From assembly GCA_036490215.1 (NCBI GenBank), contig DASXEH010000042.1, forward strand, positions 1-64,000: DNA of 64,000 nt. The letters run 5' to 3'. The notes beneath the pieces were generated by a model. The model was not told the origin of the DNA. It saw nothing but the letters and a program-made list of their open reading frames with translations, and searched no databases. The translations under genes were made by a program, and so were the position numbers. Below, in pieces: positions 15,598 through 25,154 of the stretch; positions within the stretch are counted from its first letter, which is position 1; every line of letters begins with the position of its first letter. The stretch comes from JASHSH01 sp036490215 (lineage in GTDB: Bacteria > Pseudomonadota > Alphaproteobacteria > Rhodospirillales > Magnetospirillaceae).

Positions 15598-16383
15598 ATG
15601 GCGCAAAGTTCGATATCTCTTCCTCCCCTGCCGCGTGTGGCGTTGACGCCACGCCGCTGGTTCACCTTCGCGGCGCACACCTATAAGGCCACCGCCTATC
15701 AGCACCACCGCGAGCTTGTGCCGGCGCTGAACCGGCTCATCGGAAAGGACGCGGTCGTTTTCGATGTCGGTGCACATAGCGGGCAGTTCGCCACGCTGTT
15801 CGCGCGCTTGGCCTCCAACGGCGTGGTTTATTCCTTCGAGCCCGGCCGCTACGCGCGAATGATCCTGACCTTCTCGTTGGCGCTTAACCGTGCCTCCAAT
15901 GTGCGGGTCTTTCCGATCGCGCTCGGCGACAAAGCCGGCCCGTCATCGATACGCATGCCGATCAAGCGATCGGGCAGCTTCGGCTTCGGGCTTGCGAATC
16001 TCGGCACCCGCGACGAAGGCCGTCAGCATGTTTCCGAGCCGATCGACGTGGCCACTCTGGACGGGCTGGTCGGCGCGATGGGCGTCACGCAAGTCGACTT
16101 CGTCAAAGCCGATATCGAGGGCTGGGAAATGCGCATGCTGGTTGGTGGGCGCGCCATGCTCGAACGTTTCCATCCGACGCTTTGGCTGGAGATGGTCGAC
16201 TCGCACCTTGCCCGCGCCGGCGATTCGATTGCCGCACTTTGGGCTTTTCTGACAGGACTGGGCTACCAACCGCTGACGGCGCACCCCGACGGGAACTTCA
16301 CGCCGATCGACCAACCGGCCCAAGGCGACATCGTCTGGGTGACGGCCGAACGCGCCCGGGCGCTGACGACGCGCGCGGCTTGA
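15598..16383 (+). CDS. FkbM family methyltransferase
   Basis: The 261-residue protein is a class I SAM-dependent methyltransferase of the FkbM type: motif I is VVFDVGAHSGQFA (53-65), motif II YSFEPGRYARMIL, and VDFVKADIEGWEMRMLVG is the FkbM hallmark with DIEG. FkbM enzymes methylate hydroxyl groups of sugars or polyketides and are frequent in polysaccharide loci. It follows the mutase by 14 bases and precedes a glycosyltransferase, so a cell-surface glycan role is inferred; a metabolic link with the mutase is not suggested by family. Confidence 0.85.
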   Translation: MAQSSISLPPLPRVALTPRRWFTFAAHTYKATAYQHHRELVPALNRLIGKDAVVFDVGAHSGQFATLFARLASNGVVYSFEPGRYARMILTFSLALNRASNVRVFPIALGDKAGPSSIRMPIKRSGSFGFGLANLGTRDEGRQHVSEPIDVATLDGLVGAMGVTQVDFVKADIEGWEMRMLVGGRAMLERFHPTLWLEMVDSHLARAGDSIAALWAFLTGLGYQPLTAHPDGNFTPIDQPAQGDIVWVTAERARALTTRAA

Positions 16384-16422
16384 TCGCAGACAGCGGCAAT
16401 CTCCCGTTTCGCCACGCCGATC

Positions 16423-17412
16423 ATGCCCGCTCCTCCGCAATCCATCCTCATCTGCGCCGGCGCCGATAGGCTGGGCGATGGATTGATGAAACTGCCGTTT
16501 CTGCATGCGTTGCGAACGGCGTTCCCTCAGGCCCACATCACCTATCTGGCAGGCAGCGGCAAGACGGCGTTCACGACAATTTTAGCGCCGCAGGTCGCTG
16601 GCCTGATCGATGCGGTGATCGAAGACGCTGATATCGGTCCTGCTCAATGGTCGCCCCTGTCGCCACGGCCTTTACCGAACCAAAGATTCGACCTGGTCAT
16701 CGATACGCAGCGCAGAGTGCGCGCCACAGTGGCCCTGCGGCGCATTCGCCACCGGATCTTCGTTTCAAGCGCCGTTGGCTGGCTATTGTCCGATCGGGCC
16801 CCGCCGAGCGGGCGACGCAAGCGCGAGGCCGTTCTCTCGCAGCTCTTTGCACTCGTCGAAGCCGCCTCAGGCCAGCCGGTGGTCCCCAATCCTGCAACCA
16901 TCGCGGTCGATGCAGCCACCGAGGCCGAAGCCCGCAGGCTATTGCCGGATCGCGACGACAAACGTCTCTATGTCGGCATTGCGCCGGGAGCGGGAGGACG
17001 TCGCAAACGCTGGCCGCTCGACCGATTCTTGGCCGTTGGCGAGCATTTGGATGCAGCGGGTTATGTGCCGGTGGTTCTGCTTGGCCCCGATGAACGCGCA
17101 TGGATCGATCAAGTGCGCGCCCGTTTACCGCGCTGCGAATTGCCGCTGCCGGAAAAACCGTCTCTGCAGCTGACGGTGGCCATCGGCCGGCGTCTTGCAG
17201 GTGCCATTGCGAACGACAGCGGAATTGGCCATCTGCTGGCTACGGCGGCCGTGCCGTTGGTTTCGCTGTTCGGCCCGACCAAAGCCGAAAAATTCCCTCC
17301 GCTGGCACCGCGGCTGATTACGATCCGCGCGCAGGATTTCGGCGGCGAGACGATGGACAGGATTCCACTCGACGCCGTCGAAGGTGCGATCCTGTCGCTC
17401 CTGAAGACCTAG
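16423..17412 (+). CDS. Glycosyltransferase family 9 (heptosyltransferase-like)
   Basis: The 329-residue GT-B protein resembles lipopolysaccharide heptosyltransferases: ILICAGADRLGDGLMKLPFLHALR at the N-terminus, IAPGAGGRRKRWPLDRF in the linker and NDSGIGHLLATAAVPLVSLFGPT (N264 onward), which is the nucleotide-sugar binding motif of GT9. It would transfer a sugar from an ADP- or GDP-activated donor on the cytoplasmic face of the inner membrane. It lies 39 bases downstream of the FkbM methyltransferase; together they may decorate lipopolysaccharide core or another glycan. The sugar specificity is not readable. Confidence 0.8.
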   Translation: MPAPPQSILICAGADRLGDGLMKLPFLHALRTAFPQAHITYLAGSGKTAFTTILAPQVAGLIDAVIEDADIGPAQWSPLSPRPLPNQRFDLVIDTQRRVRATVALRRIRHRIFVSSAVGWLLSDRAPPSGRRKREAVLSQLFALVEAASGQPVVPNPATIAVDAATEAEARRLLPDRDDKRLYVGIAPGAGGRRKRWPLDRFLAVGEHLDAAGYVPVVLLGPDERAWIDQVRARLPRCELPLPEKPSLQLTVAIGRRLAGAIANDSGIGHLLATAAVPLVSLFGPTKAEKFPPLAPRLITIRAQDFGGETMDRIPLDAVEGAILSLLKT

Positions 17413-17416
17413 GCGC

Positions 17417-20275
17417 TTACGCTTCCAAACGTCCGAGCGAACGCGCCAGCACCAGATAGAGCTTGCCGACTTCGGCGCTGGTGAAGGTGCCGGTCAGCAC
17501 ATCGGCGCGATCGGCGGCGCGGGCCTGGTTGAGCAGCGTCTCGAATTCGGCCAGGTAGCGATTGACGTAATCGCGGAACTGGCCGTCTTCCTCGTAGCGC
17601 GCACGGATCGCCTGCATCTGGTGGCGATCGAGATTCTTGAGAATCTTGCGCAGGAAGACCGACTGATCGCCAGCATGGAATTCACGCCAGGTCTTGTCGT
17701 CGACACCGGCCTGGAAGATGCGGCTGATATCCACCGATAGCGACTGCAGGCGCTCGACCACATAAGCCGCCGTCTGCAGGAAGCTTTCCACCTGGGCGTT
17801 GGCGGTCTGCTGGGCGATGGCTTTCGACTGAGTTTCAGCGGCCGAGGATGCGTCGACCAAATCATTGGCTTGGCGGGTGAAGGACTGCACGAGTGCATCG
17901 GCGCTATGTGCCAGGCGCTCGGCGGTGTGGCCGAGATCGTTCGACTTCTGGCGCAGCATCTCGAAGACGCCTTCGAGCTTGGTCGCTGTGTTGTCGGTGG
18001 AGTCGGACAGTTCCGCCGACTGACGGCGCATCGATTCGCCCGAACCGCGCACCTGCGAGCTGATCAACTCGCTGCTGGTGGTCAGTTCGCGGATACCCGC
18101 CTTCATCTGATCGACCGAAGCCGCAACCTGGGCGGCGGTCTTGTTGGCCAGGTCCTCGAACTCACGGGCGACATGACGCAATGCGTCGCTCGAGCTTTGC
18201 GCATGGCCTTCGGCTTCGCGCGAGGCCTCGCCCAGTTCGACCGCGCTTTCGCGCAGCTTCTGGCCGAAGAGCTTGACCACCTCGGCCGAATCCTGCGCGA
18301 CGCGCGCCAATTCGCCGGCTTGTCCATTGAGCGCCTGACCGACGCCGCCGATATCGGACTCGGCGCCCTCCGCCACGGAGGTGAGCGAGTCGGCCTGACG
18401 GCGCAGATCGTCACCGGCCGCGCGCACGCGACCAGTGGCATGCTCGGCCGCCTGCTGCAGATGGGCGGTACGATCGTCGAACGCGGCGCTGACCTGCTGT
18501 ACTTCGTTGACGGCGCGCGCAGCAGCCGCAGTGATATCCTGACTGCGCAGACGCAGCGCTTCGCCGGCGGCTTGCAATTCGGTGCTGGCGCGGCTGGAAC
18601 TGGCGACCAGATCGTTGGCGTTCTGGCGTAGCGAATCGGAGATGCCCTTGATCTTGCCCAATGCCTGTTCGGCGGCGCTGTTGAGGTGACGGGCCTGCTG
18701 ACCCACCGAGGCCTCGCTGAGCTTCGACTGGGTGGCGACAAGATTGGTGATGTCGGCGAGTTCCTCGGCTTGCTTGCGCAGACTGCCGCGGATCGACTCG
18801 GCGAAATTCGCCGCGCGGTCGGCACCGCGATTGAGTTCCTCGACATGCTGGCGCACGGCGTCGTTCAGCTCGCGGGCGCGCACCGCCATCTGATCGGTGC
18901 TGGCGGCCAACGCCCGGTTCTGGCCTTGGAATGCATCGGCCACTTCGCGCACGCGCATCATCGCACGCTCGGTCGCCGCTTCGACAGCATCGCGGCGTTC
19001 GAGGAAGACTTGGCCTACGGTTCCCATCTGACGCGAGGCTTCGTCCGAGGCGTTGGTGACCGTTTCCACATGGCGGGTCATGGCCTCGCCCAACTCGCGG
19101 AAGCGCGCCATCGCCTGGTCCGAGGCGGTGGAGAGTTCGCGGGTCTGAACCTCGAGGCCCTCCTCGACGATCTTGACGCGCGCGAGCACACGCTCGGTCA
19201 CCTGGTCGAGAGTCGCGGCCTGTTGCTCCAGAGAATCGGAGACGCGCTGCGTCTGCTCGGCCATGCGCGCCGAAGCGGCGGCAAGGTCGGAGTTCTGGCG
19301 CATATAAAGTGCGTCGAGGGTTTCACCGCGGCGCTGCAGATCGCTGCTGACGGCATCGGCGCGTTGTGCCGCCTTTTCGGCGACCGTGGTGATGGTGGTC
19401 GATTGCCGCTCAACGATCTGCGACAGTTCGTCGACCTTACCGGAAGCGGCAACGACGGCGCGGCTGATATTGTCGGCTGCGCGGTGCAGAACCTGTCCGG
19501 CGCCGTCGGCCTGCTCGGCCGTCTTATCCGACACCTCTTCGAGGCGCTGGACCTGCTCGGCGACGTTGACGTTGAATTCCTTGGCGCGGGCGACGGTTTC
19601 GTCGGTGGCGCTGATCAGTTCCTGGGTGACGTTGCGGATTTCGAGAACGCGCTCGATCGCGGTGTTGCTGTAGCGCGAGAGCGTATCGACTTCGTTGCGC
19701 AGACTGTCGACCACGCGCTGCGTATCGGCGCCGACCCGATCGGCAAGCTTGCTCAATTCTTCGGTCTGCTTGGCAAGAACCTGGCGGACATGCTCGGTTT
19801 TAATCGCGGCCCCTTCGGAGGCTTGGGTCAGTTCGGCCGCCTGACGGCGCAGCGACTCGGAGATGGCGGCCACGCGCGCCTCGGCGCCTTCGCCCGGATA
19901 GGTCAGCTTGTCGAGGAACAGGCGCATCTGCGCCGCCTCGTTGCGCAGGATCGTTCCGCGATCGAGGAAGGCGACGAAGACCCAGAGCACGGCCAGCGGC
20001 AGGATCGCCGCGCCGGCCAAGCCACCGAACTCGCCAGGTTGCAGTTCGATGAAATTACCCCAGCCGACCGCCTTGTCGACATAGAGAAAGCTGACGAACA
20101 GCCAAGCAATGCTGAGGACTGCGGCGCCGATATAGAGCGCACGCTGCCGGCCCGTGGCCTGGTTATAGGCCGCGTTCCTGCTCGGCATATCGACGAGACG
20201 TTCAGGCGTTAGCCCGCTTCCTGCCGTGGTCGCTATTGACGTACCGGCGGCGTCGACTTGATTGGTATCGGACAT
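17417..20275 (-). CDS. Long coiled-coil membrane protein, TipN-like architecture
   Basis: The 952-residue protein has two N-terminal transmembrane helices (about 47-67 and 84-105) separated by a short loop, then roughly 700 residues of almost uninterrupted helix made of degenerate repeats around LRxQAxEL and AxxRVxxV patterns, and a compact conserved-looking C-terminal segment (about 830-952) including DDKTWREFHAGDQSVFLRK and FRDYVNRYLAEFE. This layout matches the Caulobacter polarity factor TipN in size and order, which is an inference from architecture rather than sequence identity. The ATG at 20275 follows GGGGAG; an in-frame extension to 20371 is less likely. Alternatives are a cell-envelope scaffold or chemoreceptor-like sensor without signalling tip. 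Confidence 0.65.
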   Translation of the reverse strand: MSDTNQVDAAGTSIATTAGSGLTPERLVDMPSRNAAYNQATGRQRALYIGAAVLSIAWLFVSFLYVDKAVGWGNFIELQPGEFGGLAGAAILPLAVLWVFVAFLDRGTILRNEAAQMRLFLDKLTYPGEGAEARVAAISESLRRQAAELTQASEGAAIKTEHVRQVLAKQTEELSKLADRVGADTQRVVDSLRNEVDTLSRYSNTAIERVLEIRNVTQELISATDETVARAKEFNVNVAEQVQRLEEVSDKTAEQADGAGQVLHRAADNISRAVVAASGKVDELSQIVERQSTTITTVAEKAAQRADAVSSDLQRRGETLDALYMRQNSDLAAASARMAEQTQRVSDSLEQQAATLDQVTERVLARVKIVEEGLEVQTRELSTASDQAMARFRELGEAMTRHVETVTNASDEASRQMGTVGQVFLERRDAVEAATERAMMRVREVADAFQGQNRALAASTDQMAVRARELNDAVRQHVEELNRGADRAANFAESIRGSLRKQAEELADITNLVATQSKLSEASVGQQARHLNSAAEQALGKIKGISDSLRQNANDLVASSSRASTELQAAGEALRLRSQDITAAAARAVNEVQQVSAAFDDRTAHLQQAAEHATGRVRAAGDDLRRQADSLTSVAEGAESDIGGVGQALNGQAGELARVAQDSAEVVKLFGQKLRESAVELGEASREAEGHAQSSSDALRHVAREFEDLANKTAAQVAASVDQMKAGIRELTTSSELISSQVRGSGESMRRQSAELSDSTDNTATKLEGVFEMLRQKSNDLGHTAERLAHSADALVQSFTRQANDLVDASSAAETQSKAIAQQTANAQVESFLQTAAYVVERLQSLSVDISRIFQAGVDDKTWREFHAGDQSVFLRKILKNLDRHQMQAIRARYEEDGQFRDYVNRYLAEFETLLNQARAADRADVLTGTFTSAEVGKLYLVLARSLGRLEA

Positions 20276-20380
20276 GGCTCCCCATTCCTGCGTCCGTGAA
20301 CGCGAGTATATCACCCCAGACCATGCCGCAAAACCCACGAAAATCAAGGGCGTCGCGCGACCAGTGGTCACAGAAGAGTA

Positions 20381-21271
20381 TCAGGCGAGCCTATGCCTCC
20401 GCACGGCTAGAATGAGGGCAATGAGCGTAATGACGTAAGGTGCGGCATCGGTCAGCTGGTTGGGCAGGCCAAGGCCCTGCATACGAAGCCCCACCGCGTC
20501 GGCCAGGCCGAAAAGGACGCTGGCGCCCAACACGCCCAAGGGGTTGGCGCGGCCGAGCATGACCGCCACGACGGCGATCCAGCCTCTGCCGGCGCTCATC
20601 CCTTCGGAGAACAGCGTCACTGCGCCCAACGATAATTGGGCGCCGGCCAGCCCACACAGCGCACCCGACACAAGGATCGCTGCAGCGCGATACCGGCGGA
20701 CACTGACACCCAGAGTCTCAGCCGCCTCCCCCTGCTCGCCCACGCCGCGCAGCCGCAGCCCCCATGTGGTGCGGAACAGAAAGATCGAAACGGCGGCGAC
20801 GAGCAGCCAGGACAGGTACGTGATCCAGGTCTGTCCGCTGATCACGCCGCCGATGCCGGGGATATCGGCGATCACCGGAATCCGCAACGCATCGAGCCCA
20901 TCGAGCTTGGGATCCTCGAACACACCTTGAATGTCGAAAAGCTGGCGCAGCAGAAAGATCGACAACCCATCGGCGAGGAGGTTGATGCCGATGCCGATCA
21001 CGATCGTGTCGCCCAGGAACAACACGCCCCCGCCGGCGAGGATGCCCGAAAGAACAACTGAAGTGGCGATGGCGATCAATACGCCGGCCCAAGCGCCACC
21101 ACAGAACCAGCTTCCCGCCACCGCAGCGAAGGCGCCGGCCAGCATCAGGCCTTCCTGCGCGATCGTGAAGATGCCCGCGCGCTCGCAGATCAATCCGGCC
21201 AGCGCCGCGAGCAGAATCGGCGTCACCGATTGGATAGTGGAATGAAAGAGCAGCATGTCGAAGATGCCCAT
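20381..21271 (-). CDS. BMP-type ABC transporter permease, second subunit
   Basis: The 296-residue inner-membrane protein belongs to the BPD_transp_2 family (LivM/RbsC-like) and resembles the YufQ/NupQ-type nucleoside permease: TPILLAALAGLICERAGIFTIAQEGLMLAGAF at the start (shortened), IVIGIGINLLADGL, and the ATPase-docking loop GVSVRRYRAAAILVSGALCGLAGAQL. About eight hydrophobic segments are visible. It is the last gene of a four-gene operon read on the minus strand (binding protein, ATPase, two permeases), separated by 3 bases from the first permease. Substrate is probably a nucleoside or purine-like compound. Confidence 0.88.
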   Translation of the reverse strand: MGIFDMLLFHSTIQSVTPILLAALAGLICERAGIFTIAQEGLMLAGAFAAVAGSWFCGGAWAGVLIAIATSVVLSGILAGGGVLFLGDTIVIGIGINLLADGLSIFLLRQLFDIQGVFEDPKLDGLDALRIPVIADIPGIGGVISGQTWITYLSWLLVAAVSIFLFRTTWGLRLRGVGEQGEAAETLGVSVRRYRAAAILVSGALCGLAGAQLSLGAVTLFSEGMSAGRGWIAVVAVMLGRANPLGVLGASVLFGLADAVGLRMQGLGLPNQLTDAAPYVITLIALILAVRRHRLA

Positions 21272-21274
21272 TGC

Positions 21275-22336
21275 TCAGCCCAACCGCAGATGGCGTTTGA
21301 GGCCGGCGCGCGTGGCCAGGAGCAAGATGATGATCGCCTGGAGGACGGAGGTGAGTTCGCGCGGGATCGACGTCGCGCGCTCCATCCCGAACCCGCCGAT
21401 CTGCAGCGCCGAAAAGAACAGCGCGGCAGCGACAGCGCCCACCGGTTCGCCATTGGCGAGCAGCGCCGCCATCAACCCGGTCCATGTGTAGTTGGGTGTG
21501 ACCAGTGCGCCATCCATGAAGCGGAACTGATCGCCAAGCACGATACTTGCGCCCACCAGCCCGGCCATCGCGCCGCCGGCGAACATGGTCAGCACCGCCT
21601 GCCGGTCGAGATGGATGCCGCCATAACCGGCAAAGCGCGGGTTCAATCCGCGCAGGCGCAGTTCGAAACCCGGCACGGTGCGCCGGTCGAACAGGATGAT
21701 GAGGCCGACGGCGACGATCATCAGGATCAGACTGCTGGACAGCGACCCATCGATCAGCTGCGGTAAACGCGCATCGGGCGCCACCATATGGGTCTCGGGA
21801 TTCCCATTCGTAGGATCGCGCATCGGGAAGCGCACCATATAGGATGCGAATCCCTTGGCCGGGTAGTTGAGCAGCAGGGTCGAAATCAGCATCGGCACAT
21901 GCCACCGCACCTGTCCCCAAGCTGCTATCGCCGCATAGAGACCGGCGGCCAGCATCGCCGCCACCACGGCCACGATCAGGCGCGCGGTGCCGGGCAAGGG
22001 CAGATCGAGCGCGACCATAGTGGCCACAAGCCCGCCCATGACCAACTGTCCATCGCCGCCGAGATTGACCATGCCGCCGCGCAACGGCAGCGCCGCCGCC
22101 ATCGTCATGCCTGTCAGCGGCACGGCCCAGGCGACGGTGTAGACGAGGTTAGGACCGACGAAGGCGCCGCGCAGAATTTCGGTGTAGACCTCGACCGAGT
22201 CGTTATCGGTGATCTGCATGATCGCGGCGCCGATGACGATCGCGACGACGATCGAAATCGGAACGGGCGACCAGAGAATGGCGGCTCTCCACCGGCGCCG
22301 TTTCGCGTCGGGTAATGGCTGGTCGAGGTCAGCCAT
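21275..22336 (-). CDS. BMP-type ABC transporter permease, first subunit
   Basis: The 353-residue membrane protein matches YufP/NupP-type permeases: after a hydrophilic N-terminus a first helix (ILWSPVPISIVVAIVIGAAIM), then PLTGMTMAAALPLRGGMVNLGGDGQLVMGG in shortened form, which is the characteristic FNIGGEGQ-like motif of the family. It overlaps the ATPase gene end by 8 bases and is followed at 3 bases by the second permease, so both permeases should be made together and pair as a heterodimer. Confidence 0.88.
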   Translation of the reverse strand: MADLDQPLPDAKRRRWRAAILWSPVPISIVVAIVIGAAIMQITDNDSVEVYTEILRGAFVGPNLVYTVAWAVPLTGMTMAAALPLRGGMVNLGGDGQLVMGGLVATMVALDLPLPGTARLIVAVVAAMLAAGLYAAIAAWGQVRWHVPMLISTLLLNYPAKGFASYMVRFPMRDPTNGNPETHMVAPDARLPQLIDGSLSSSLILMIVAVGLIILFDRRTVPGFELRLRGLNPRFAGYGGIHLDRQAVLTMFAGGAMAGLVGASIVLGDQFRFMDGALVTPNYTWTGLMAALLANGEPVGAVAAALFFSALQIGGFGMERATSIPRELTSVLQAIIILLLATRAGLKRHLRLG

Positions 22337-23840
22337 GGCCTTGGGCCCCGGCCATCAGCAGACCGAGCTTGGCTTCATCGGCTTGATCGGCAGGCATATC
22401 TGCGACGATCCGGCCCTCATACATGACTAGGATGCGGTCCGCGAGTGACATGATCTCGCTGAGCTCGGAAGAAATGAGCAAGACAGCGCGGCCGGCATCG
22501 CGTTGCGCCACCATCGCCTGGTGGATGAATTCGGTGGCGCCGACATCGAGGCCGCGTGTCGGCTGCTCAGCGATGATGACCGCCGCCTGATGAGACAGCT
22601 CGCGGGCAGCGACAACTTTTTGCAGATTGCCACCCGAGAGCGTGCCGACCGCCGTCATCTCGTTCGGAATCTTGATGGTGAAGCGTTCGATCAGCCCACG
22701 CGCGCGTATACGCATGGCCTCGAGATCGAGAAACACGCCACGCGACAGCGGCGGATCGCGATGGAAACCGAGTGACAGATTATCCGTGGCCGTGGCGGCC
22801 AACGCCGTTCCGGTGATCGCGCGGTCCTCGGGAATATAAGCGATGCCGGCTTGGCGGCGATCGCGCAACGGCTTGCCGCCCACATCATGCCCGGCGATCT
22901 CGATCGAGCCCTGGCTATGATCGCGCAGGCCGACGATCGCCTCGACCAACTCGCTCTGCCCATTGCCGGCAACCCCCGCGACGCCGACGATCTCGCCCGC
23001 ATGGACGCGCAGGCTGACACCATTAACCACCGGTTTCGGGCCCTCACCGACCGTCAAGTCTGTGACTTCGAGCAACGGCTTGTCGAGTTGCGGTTTGCCG
23101 CGGCGCGCGGTGAAGAAGACATTGCGGCCGGTCATGGCGCGCGTGATCTGCTCGGGATTGGTCTCGCGCGTCACGAGGCGCGAAGCGACGCGCCCATCGC
23201 GCAACACTGTGATGCGGTCGGTGACTTCGATCACCTCGCGCAGCTTGTGCGTCACGAACAGAATCGTGCGCTTGTCTGAGGCCAGGTTGCGCATCACCGC
23301 GAAGAGCCCGCGACACTCCTGCGGCGTGAGCACCGCTGTGGGCTCGTCGAGCACCAGGATGCGCGCATCGCGATAAAGCGCCTTGAGAATCTCTATGCGC
23401 TGCCGCACGCCCACCGGCAGCCGGCCGACCACCGCATCGGGATCGACCTGGAGGCCGAAGCGATCGGATAGCTCGCGCACTCGCGCGCGCGCCACCGGTT
23501 TGTCGATGAACCCGCGACGCTGCGGCTCGGCGCGAAAGACGACATTCTCCCAGACCGTCAGCGTATTGAAGAGCTTGAACGACTGATGGACCATACCCAG
23601 CCCATGGGCGATGGCATCGATCGGCGAAGTGAATCGCACTTTTTCGCCGCGCATCAGAATCTCGCCCGCGTCCGGTTGATGCAGGCCGTAGAGGATGCTC
23701 ATCAGCGTTGTCTTACCGGCGCCGTTCTCGCCCATTAACGCATGGATTTCGCCGGTGCGGACGGCGAGATCGATGCCGTCATTGGCCAGAACGCCGGGGA
23801 ACCGTTTGACGATTCCCCGCATCTCGAGTTCGTCACTCAC
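22329..23840 (-). CDS. BMP-type ABC transporter ATP-binding protein (two ABC domains)
   Basis: The 503-residue protein contains two ABC modules. The first has Walker A GENGAGKTT (about 37-45) and Walker B ILVLDEPTA; the second has the degenerate P-loop GVAGNGQSE and the signature LSGGNLQK with IIAEQPTRGLD as Walker B. This tandem layout is typical of sugar and nucleoside importers (RbsA, YufO). It lies 58 bases downstream of the binding protein and overlaps the first permease. It energises import of the BMP-protein ligand. Confidence 0.9.
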   Translation of the reverse strand: MSDELEMRGIVKRFPGVLANDGIDLAVRTGEIHALMGENGAGKTTLMSILYGLHQPDAGEILMRGEKVRFTSPIDAIAHGLGMVHQSFKLFNTLTVWENVVFRAEPQRRGFIDKPVARARVRELSDRFGLQVDPDAVVGRLPVGVRQRIEILKALYRDARILVLDEPTAVLTPQECRGLFAVMRNLASDKRTILFVTHKLREVIEVTDRITVLRDGRVASRLVTRETNPEQITRAMTGRNVFFTARRGKPQLDKPLLEVTDLTVGEGPKPVVNGVSLRVHAGEIVGVAGVAGNGQSELVEAIVGLRDHSQGSIEIAGHDVGGKPLRDRRQAGIAYIPEDRAITGTALAATATDNLSLGFHRDPPLSRGVFLDLEAMRIRARGLIERFTIKIPNEMTAVGTLSGGNLQKVVAARELSHQAAVIIAEQPTRGLDVGATEFIHQAMVAQRDAGRAVLLISSELSEIMSLADRILVMYEGRIVADMPADQADEAKLGLLMAGAQGHG

Positions 23841-23898
23841 ACTGCGGCCCCGCGGCGCGAACGAGGCGCCATATCCGGCGCCTCGCTCCGTCCGTCGA

Positions 23899-24924
23899 TC
23901 ACTTCTTCGGATTTAACATCGGATCGGACAGTTTGATCTCGCCCGATTCGATCTTGTCGGCGATCACCTTGACCTTGGCGATCACATCGGGGTGTTTGGC
24001 GATCTCGCATTGCGACTTGGCCAGACCCGGGTCGAAGGCTGTCAAGCCGACGCCACCTTCCTTGAGGCCATAGGCGACGATCTGCGGCTGGCCACCTTTG
24101 ACCATGCCTTCCACCGCGTTCTTGAGCGCTTTATCGACATGCTTGACCATGTTGTCGAGCACGGCGCCAGGCTGCGAGGGGCATTGGTTGGCGTCGACGC
24201 CGATCGCCAGGACGCCCCTGTCTTTGGCCGCCTTGAACACACCGCCATTGCCGCCCGCCGCCACGCCGAAGATCACATCCGCGCCGCCGGCGATCATCGC
24301 TTGGGCCTGCTGCTCGGCGCGCACCGGATCGGAGAATGCATTATCGCCACCGACGATCAAGGTCGGCAGGACGGTGATGTCAGGACGCGCCGCTTTCGCG
24401 CCATCGGCAAAAGCATCGGTCCAGCGATGCAGGAACGGAATGTCCAATGCCGCCACCGAACCGACCTTGCCGTTCTTCGACACCAGTGCCGCCTCGGCGC
24501 CGGCCAGATAGGCGCCTTCCCATTCGCGGAAGACGCTTTCCCAAACATTCGGCGGCGGTTTGTCGATGAACTGGTCGACGATCAGGAACTTGGTGTTGGG
24601 ATTCTTCTTCGCCGCTTCGGGGATGATGTCATTGAATTCGAAACCCAGCACCACGACGATGTCGGCGCCGTCATGGACGGCCGCCTCGACATCCTGCTTC
24701 CGCGTGGTCGGGTCCTTCGCTTCATAGGTGCGCGCTTTGGCCCCCAGCGCCTTGGCCACCTCGTTGGTGCCGGTCTTGCCCATTTTCAGAAACTCGTTCA
24801 CGCCGAGCGGATTGGGCGAGACATAGATGATCATCTTCGGATTGTCGGCCCGGGCGAGACCCGCGGTCAGCACCGTCGCAGCGGCCAGCGCCGCACTGAA
24901 TTTCAAGAAGCCAGCTCGTGTCAT
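23899..24924 (-). CDS. BMP family ABC transporter substrate-binding protein
   Basis: The 341-residue periplasmic protein has a Sec signal peptide (MTRAGFLKFSAALAAATVLTAGLARA) and a Bmp/PnrA fold: PNPLGVNEFLKMGKTG, DIVVVLGFEFNDIIPEAA, LIVDQFID, GAYLAGAEAALVSKNGKVGSV (family core) and VIFGVAAGGNGGVFKAAKDRG. Relatives bind nucleosides, purines or other small ligands. The ATG at 24924 follows GGAGGGGAG; an ATG 15 bases upstream would lie in that ribosome binding site. It is the first gene of the importer operon, so the promoter should lie in 24925-25154, a divergent region shared with the SulP gene in which no site could be fixed. Confidence 0.9.
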   Translation of the reverse strand: MTRAGFLKFSAALAAATVLTAGLARADNPKMIIYVSPNPLGVNEFLKMGKTGTNEVAKALGAKARTYEAKDPTTRKQDVEAAVHDGADIVVVLGFEFNDIIPEAAKKNPNTKFLIVDQFIDKPPPNVWESVFREWEGAYLAGAEAALVSKNGKVGSVAALDIPFLHRWTDAFADGAKAARPDITVLPTLIVGGDNAFSDPVRAEQQAQAMIAGGADVIFGVAAGGNGGVFKAAKDRGVLAIGVDANQCPSQPGAVLDNMVKHVDKALKNAVEGMVKGGQPQIVAYGLKEGGVGLTAFDPGLAKSQCEIAKHPDVIAKVKVIADKIESGEIKLSDPMLNPKK

Positions 24925-25154
24925 GGAACTCCCCTCCATTACATGTGCCGATGGCCCGGTCTTCCACCTGACCGAACCGCCTGCCTACCGCGTGGCAATC
25001 ACGCGAAAAAGAGCCTGCCGATGCTAGAGAACGCCCCCTATCGCGTCAACGAAACTAGCGATGTGAAAATGCGAAATAGGCGCCCGATTCGGAGCAACTG
25101 GCCGTTGCGAAGACAATCAGAGTCCGATTTGATTGGGGGCGAGGGAAAAGAAGA

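Noticed and set aside
18686..20212. 508-codon open frame antisense to the coiled-coil gene
   Set aside because: Long antisense frames are expected in high-GC, repetitive helical genes. The translation has no domain and the opposite strand encodes a coherent protein.
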